From Cichorium intybus (taxonomy: Eukaryota > Streptophyta > Magnoliopsida > Asterales > Asteraceae): a DNA stretch of 64,000 nt. Below, in pieces: positions 61,457-64,000 of the stretch. Both the position numbers and the translations under genes were made by a program. The DNA lies in assembly GCA_023525715.1 (NCBI GenBank), contig CM042010.1, forward strand, positions 87,101,384-87,165,383, written 5' to 3'. A model generated the notes under the pieces. That model had not been told where the DNA came from and made no database searches. It worked only from the letters and a program-made list of their open reading frames with translations. Within the stretch, counting starts at the first letter, position 1, and each line of letters begins with the position of its first letter.

Positions 61457-62639
61457 TGTAAGACCCTAATCCCGAGAAGTCAAGTTTCGAGTTTTGAAGA
61501 GTCAAAGTTCACGGAAGTAAAGGAAACCAAATTTCGGGTGAAAAGAGGTTAATGCACTTTTAGTGTCGCTAATGTGCTTCTGCTCACGATCTTCATTAGC
61601 GACGCTAATGGCGCTGTTTGGGCAAAAACCCTAGATTTTCATGCTTGGGTCGTATTTAAAGGTGTTATAACCCTAGGGCAGCCGTATTTTCATGTTTTTA
61701 GACCCTAGAACGTGATTTTTCCCTCTCTAGACTTCTTGGATGAGTTTTCGGTGTTTTTAGCCTCTTTGGATGGATTTTTGAAGCCTTGATGATGCTTGAA
61801 GGATGGTAGTATTGCTAGAAGTTGTTTCTCTTGGGCGAAGCTTCAAAGATCTACATTTATCTAAACCATTGTGACTAAAGTGTACACCTTTATGATTTGT
61901 TAAGATTCTTATGATGTTTCTAATGAGATTTTGTGGTTTGAAATGATGTAATTTTCCCTGTTGATGATTGTCCATGGTTGGAAAGGATAAAGTTTGGAAC
62001 TTTATGCCTTAAGGTCTGATTTAGAATCATTTGATTGGTTTATAGAGTAAGCCAAACTCTCTTTGGTGGTTTAGTTGAAGTTTTGAATCATTTTGGACTC
62101 GGATCTTGTTATTAGGCTAGCATGGTTATGTTTGGATGTTAGAGTTAGAATTTTTATGGACTTAGGGACTGTTTGGAAGGTCTGTAGAAGGATTGAGACC
62201 TTGACTGAATGGATTAAGAACTTAATGGACATTTCTGGACTGTTCATAGTTAGCGACGCTAACTTGAGGAGTTAGTGACGCTAACTGTGTTTGTCGACTT
62301 TTGTTGACTTTGACATTTGACCGTTGACTTTTTGACGAGTTTGACTTTTGGTCAAACTTGAGGGTTTTGGATATCGGTCTTATAGGATTATCCTGTTTGG
62401 GATTAAGAAAGTTCTAAGTGGAGTTTATCCTTGTTAGGAAGTGCATAATGTCGGGATCCAAGGGCACTCGCGGGAGTGCTGTCTAGCTTGAGGTCGCGGA
62501 TCAGGTGAGTCTTCTCACTATACTATGGGTAATGTTACATGCGTAGATAGCATTTATTACTTCATGGAATAGTGTGATTGTTTGTGCTTTACGTGTTTGT
62601 CGACAAAAGTCGATGACTTCCGGTCTATGGGCCGACGGT

Positions 62640-62775
62640 GCCGGCTCGAGAGTCGATGACGATGTTTGCCGACGAAAGTTGATGACGATGTTTACCGACG
62701 AAAGTCGATGACGATGTTTGCCGACGGAAGTCGATGACGATGTTTGCTGACGAAAGTCGATGATGATGTTTATCT
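62640..62775. repeat. Tandem array, about 26 bp x 5, in Gypsy LTR
   Basis: Units read GATGACGATGTTTGCCGACG plus AAAGTC with small changes. Minus-strand frames through it are by-products of the repeat. Confidence 0.85.
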
Positions 62776-63563
62776 GATGGATCGTGTGATATTTTTGGGA
62801 ACTCACTAAGCTTTGTGCTTACTCTTTCACCCTAATAGTTTAGTTTTTTCAGGTATTTGCTGACTTGAGCTTGGGGCACGACGCGACTGTACCGAATCTG
62901 AGGTTTTGATGATTAAGTCTTCCGCTGGATAATGTTTATAAATGTTTTTGATAAATACGATTTTTAATGTTCGAATAACAAGTTTTAATTTGGATGGTTT
63001 ATTTGGTCATCCGTTTTATGTATTTGAATAGTTTTTAAACGAAAATTTTTATTACTGGATTCGAGACGTTACAAGTTGGTATCAAAGCCTTAGTTTGAGG
63101 GATTTGGATGAACAGGGATGTGATTTCGAGGAATCGGATGAACATGACTGGAATTCCAAACTCAATCTGGGGATTTGAGGGTTTTTCTAAAACGATTTTC
63201 AAAAGAAAAGTTGTTTTAAATAAAATTCTAAGTAGTTAGGTAGAGTAACATGTGGAAGATTCCCTTGCATGTTCTTTTTTGATTATTTCTTGGGAGTTTA
63301 AAGCATGGTATGAATACTTGACTTAAGATTTTAAACGGGAAAACGAGTTTTAAAGGTAAGAGATGCGATGCGTATAGTCGGCCGAAGCTCAAGTAAATGG
63401 TTTATTTCCCAAACTATCCATGATGTTATGATATGATGATGTGGTATTTACTAGAAATAGGCTAAGGATCCACTCAGGAATTGCATGATAGAATTGGCCT
63501 GGATCATAGGGATGCCTTTTGCCTAGTTTGCTGCTTACTGTGTGCTACTTGCTATCTGCTAAA

Positions 63564-63948
63564 TGAAGGGTTTTATGCAAATCAATGAACTAAATCCTAA
63601 GTTCACATGCAACCTAGGAGGATCTATGTTTTCTTCTAATTAAACATATAACAAAATCCTAAAGGCCAGAAAAATAAACTAAAAGAAAGAAAATAGAAAA
63701 AACCAACATTTTAGTGTTTCTTGGAAGCAAAGCAACAGAAATCTCTTGCCTCAAATGCAGTCACACCCAAGCCAGGAGAGTGGTCGAAATCTTCAGAGAG
63801 AGAGACATGGTAAAATCGCAGGTTATGAGGTTATGGGGCTCCCTATTTATAGGCTCTATCAGATGACCAAATAAACCTTAAGAGATTAGCCTTTTTGAAT
63901 TCAAATTAAGATAAGCCTTTATCTTAATAATTCAAACTATAATTATCT

Positions 63949-64000
<52 letters not shown>
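63564..64000 (-). mobile_element. Copia LTR of the E1/E2 family, partial
   Basis: It starts TGAAGGGTTTTATGC, then TAAGTTCACATGCAACCT, the reverse of the LTR 3' end in E1-E3. TATTTATA is near 63844. It continues into a TA tract (63951-64000) at the same place as in the E2 LTRs and runs off the window. Confidence 0.85.
63951..64000. repeat. (TA)n microsatellite at window edge
   Basis: It lies inside the partial Copia LTR and is cut by the window end. Confidence 0.95.

Larger units (their letters stand above)
61457..64000 (+). mobile_element. Gypsy-type element, 5' end (runs off the window)
   Basis: The 5' LTR is 61457-63073 (TGTAAGACCC...CGAGACGTTACA, 1,617 bp). The primer site TGGTATCAAAGC is at 63077-63088 (one change from the Met tRNA match), three bases after the LTR. 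The interior start is 63074-63563, then a Copia LTR interrupts. No coding region is reached. The LTR holds ATTAGCGACGCTAAT (61595-61609) and GTTAGCGACGCTAAC (62249-62263) palindromes. Confidence 0.85.

Noticed and set aside
62501..62806. 101-codon minus-strand ORF
   Set aside because: Created by the 26-bp tandem array in the Gypsy LTR.

Overview
This window is nuclear DNA of a flowering plant. It is AT-rich and crowded with nested Copia and Gypsy LTR retrotransposons. Host genes have short GT-AG introns, and the one intact host gene is the plant form of GAR1, with a telo-box promoter. A eudicot is likely. A composite-family plant is possible, but that is recollection and not shown by the sequence.

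Layout. 1-3360 is gene-poor flank with a doubtful gene remnant on the minus strand. 3361-11134 is E1, a very young, nearly complete Copia element with one in-frame stop in pol. About 11970-46173 is one old Gypsy-type element on the minus strand (E5). Its 5' LTR is split by three insertions. These are E2 (15456-23177, a Copia relative with only a gag-like ORF), a solo LTR (23343-24851), and E4 (26193-45336, a non-coding element with 4.1 kb LTRs). E4's own left LTR holds E3 (28821-36319, minus strand, a second pol-less relative of E1). The target-site duplications prove this order for every level except E5. E5 lies next to exon 1 of a NAC-type gene (46302-46447), probably in its first intron. 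46450-53061 is another stack: a Gypsy-type solo LTR holds a Copia solo LTR, which holds a 3.8 kb Gypsy-type solo LTR, which holds a second Copia solo LTR.

55911-57059 is GAR1 (four exons, 200 residues), the only host gene here that looks functional. 57621-61456 is a broken SANT/trihelix-like gene on the minus strand, split by a solo LTR. 61457 to the end is the start of a Gypsy element, itself invaded by a Copia LTR that runs off the window.

Working together: E1 (gag-pol) and E2/E3 (no pol) share LTR ends, primer site, structured leader and 3' region. They look like an autonomous element and the non-autonomous elements that use its proteins. All three carry copies of one unusual stem-loop whose stem changes in matched pairs. 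Two copies lie in each leader, and two more lie in the non-coding 3' part of E2 and E3. A possible splice acceptor abuts the gag ATG in E1 and E2. If it is used, the leader hairpins would stay only in full-length genomic RNA, which is where a packaging or dimerisation signal would be expected. E4 and E5 share a perfectly conserved 38-bp palindrome in their non-coding interiors, which may be the equivalent signal in that family.
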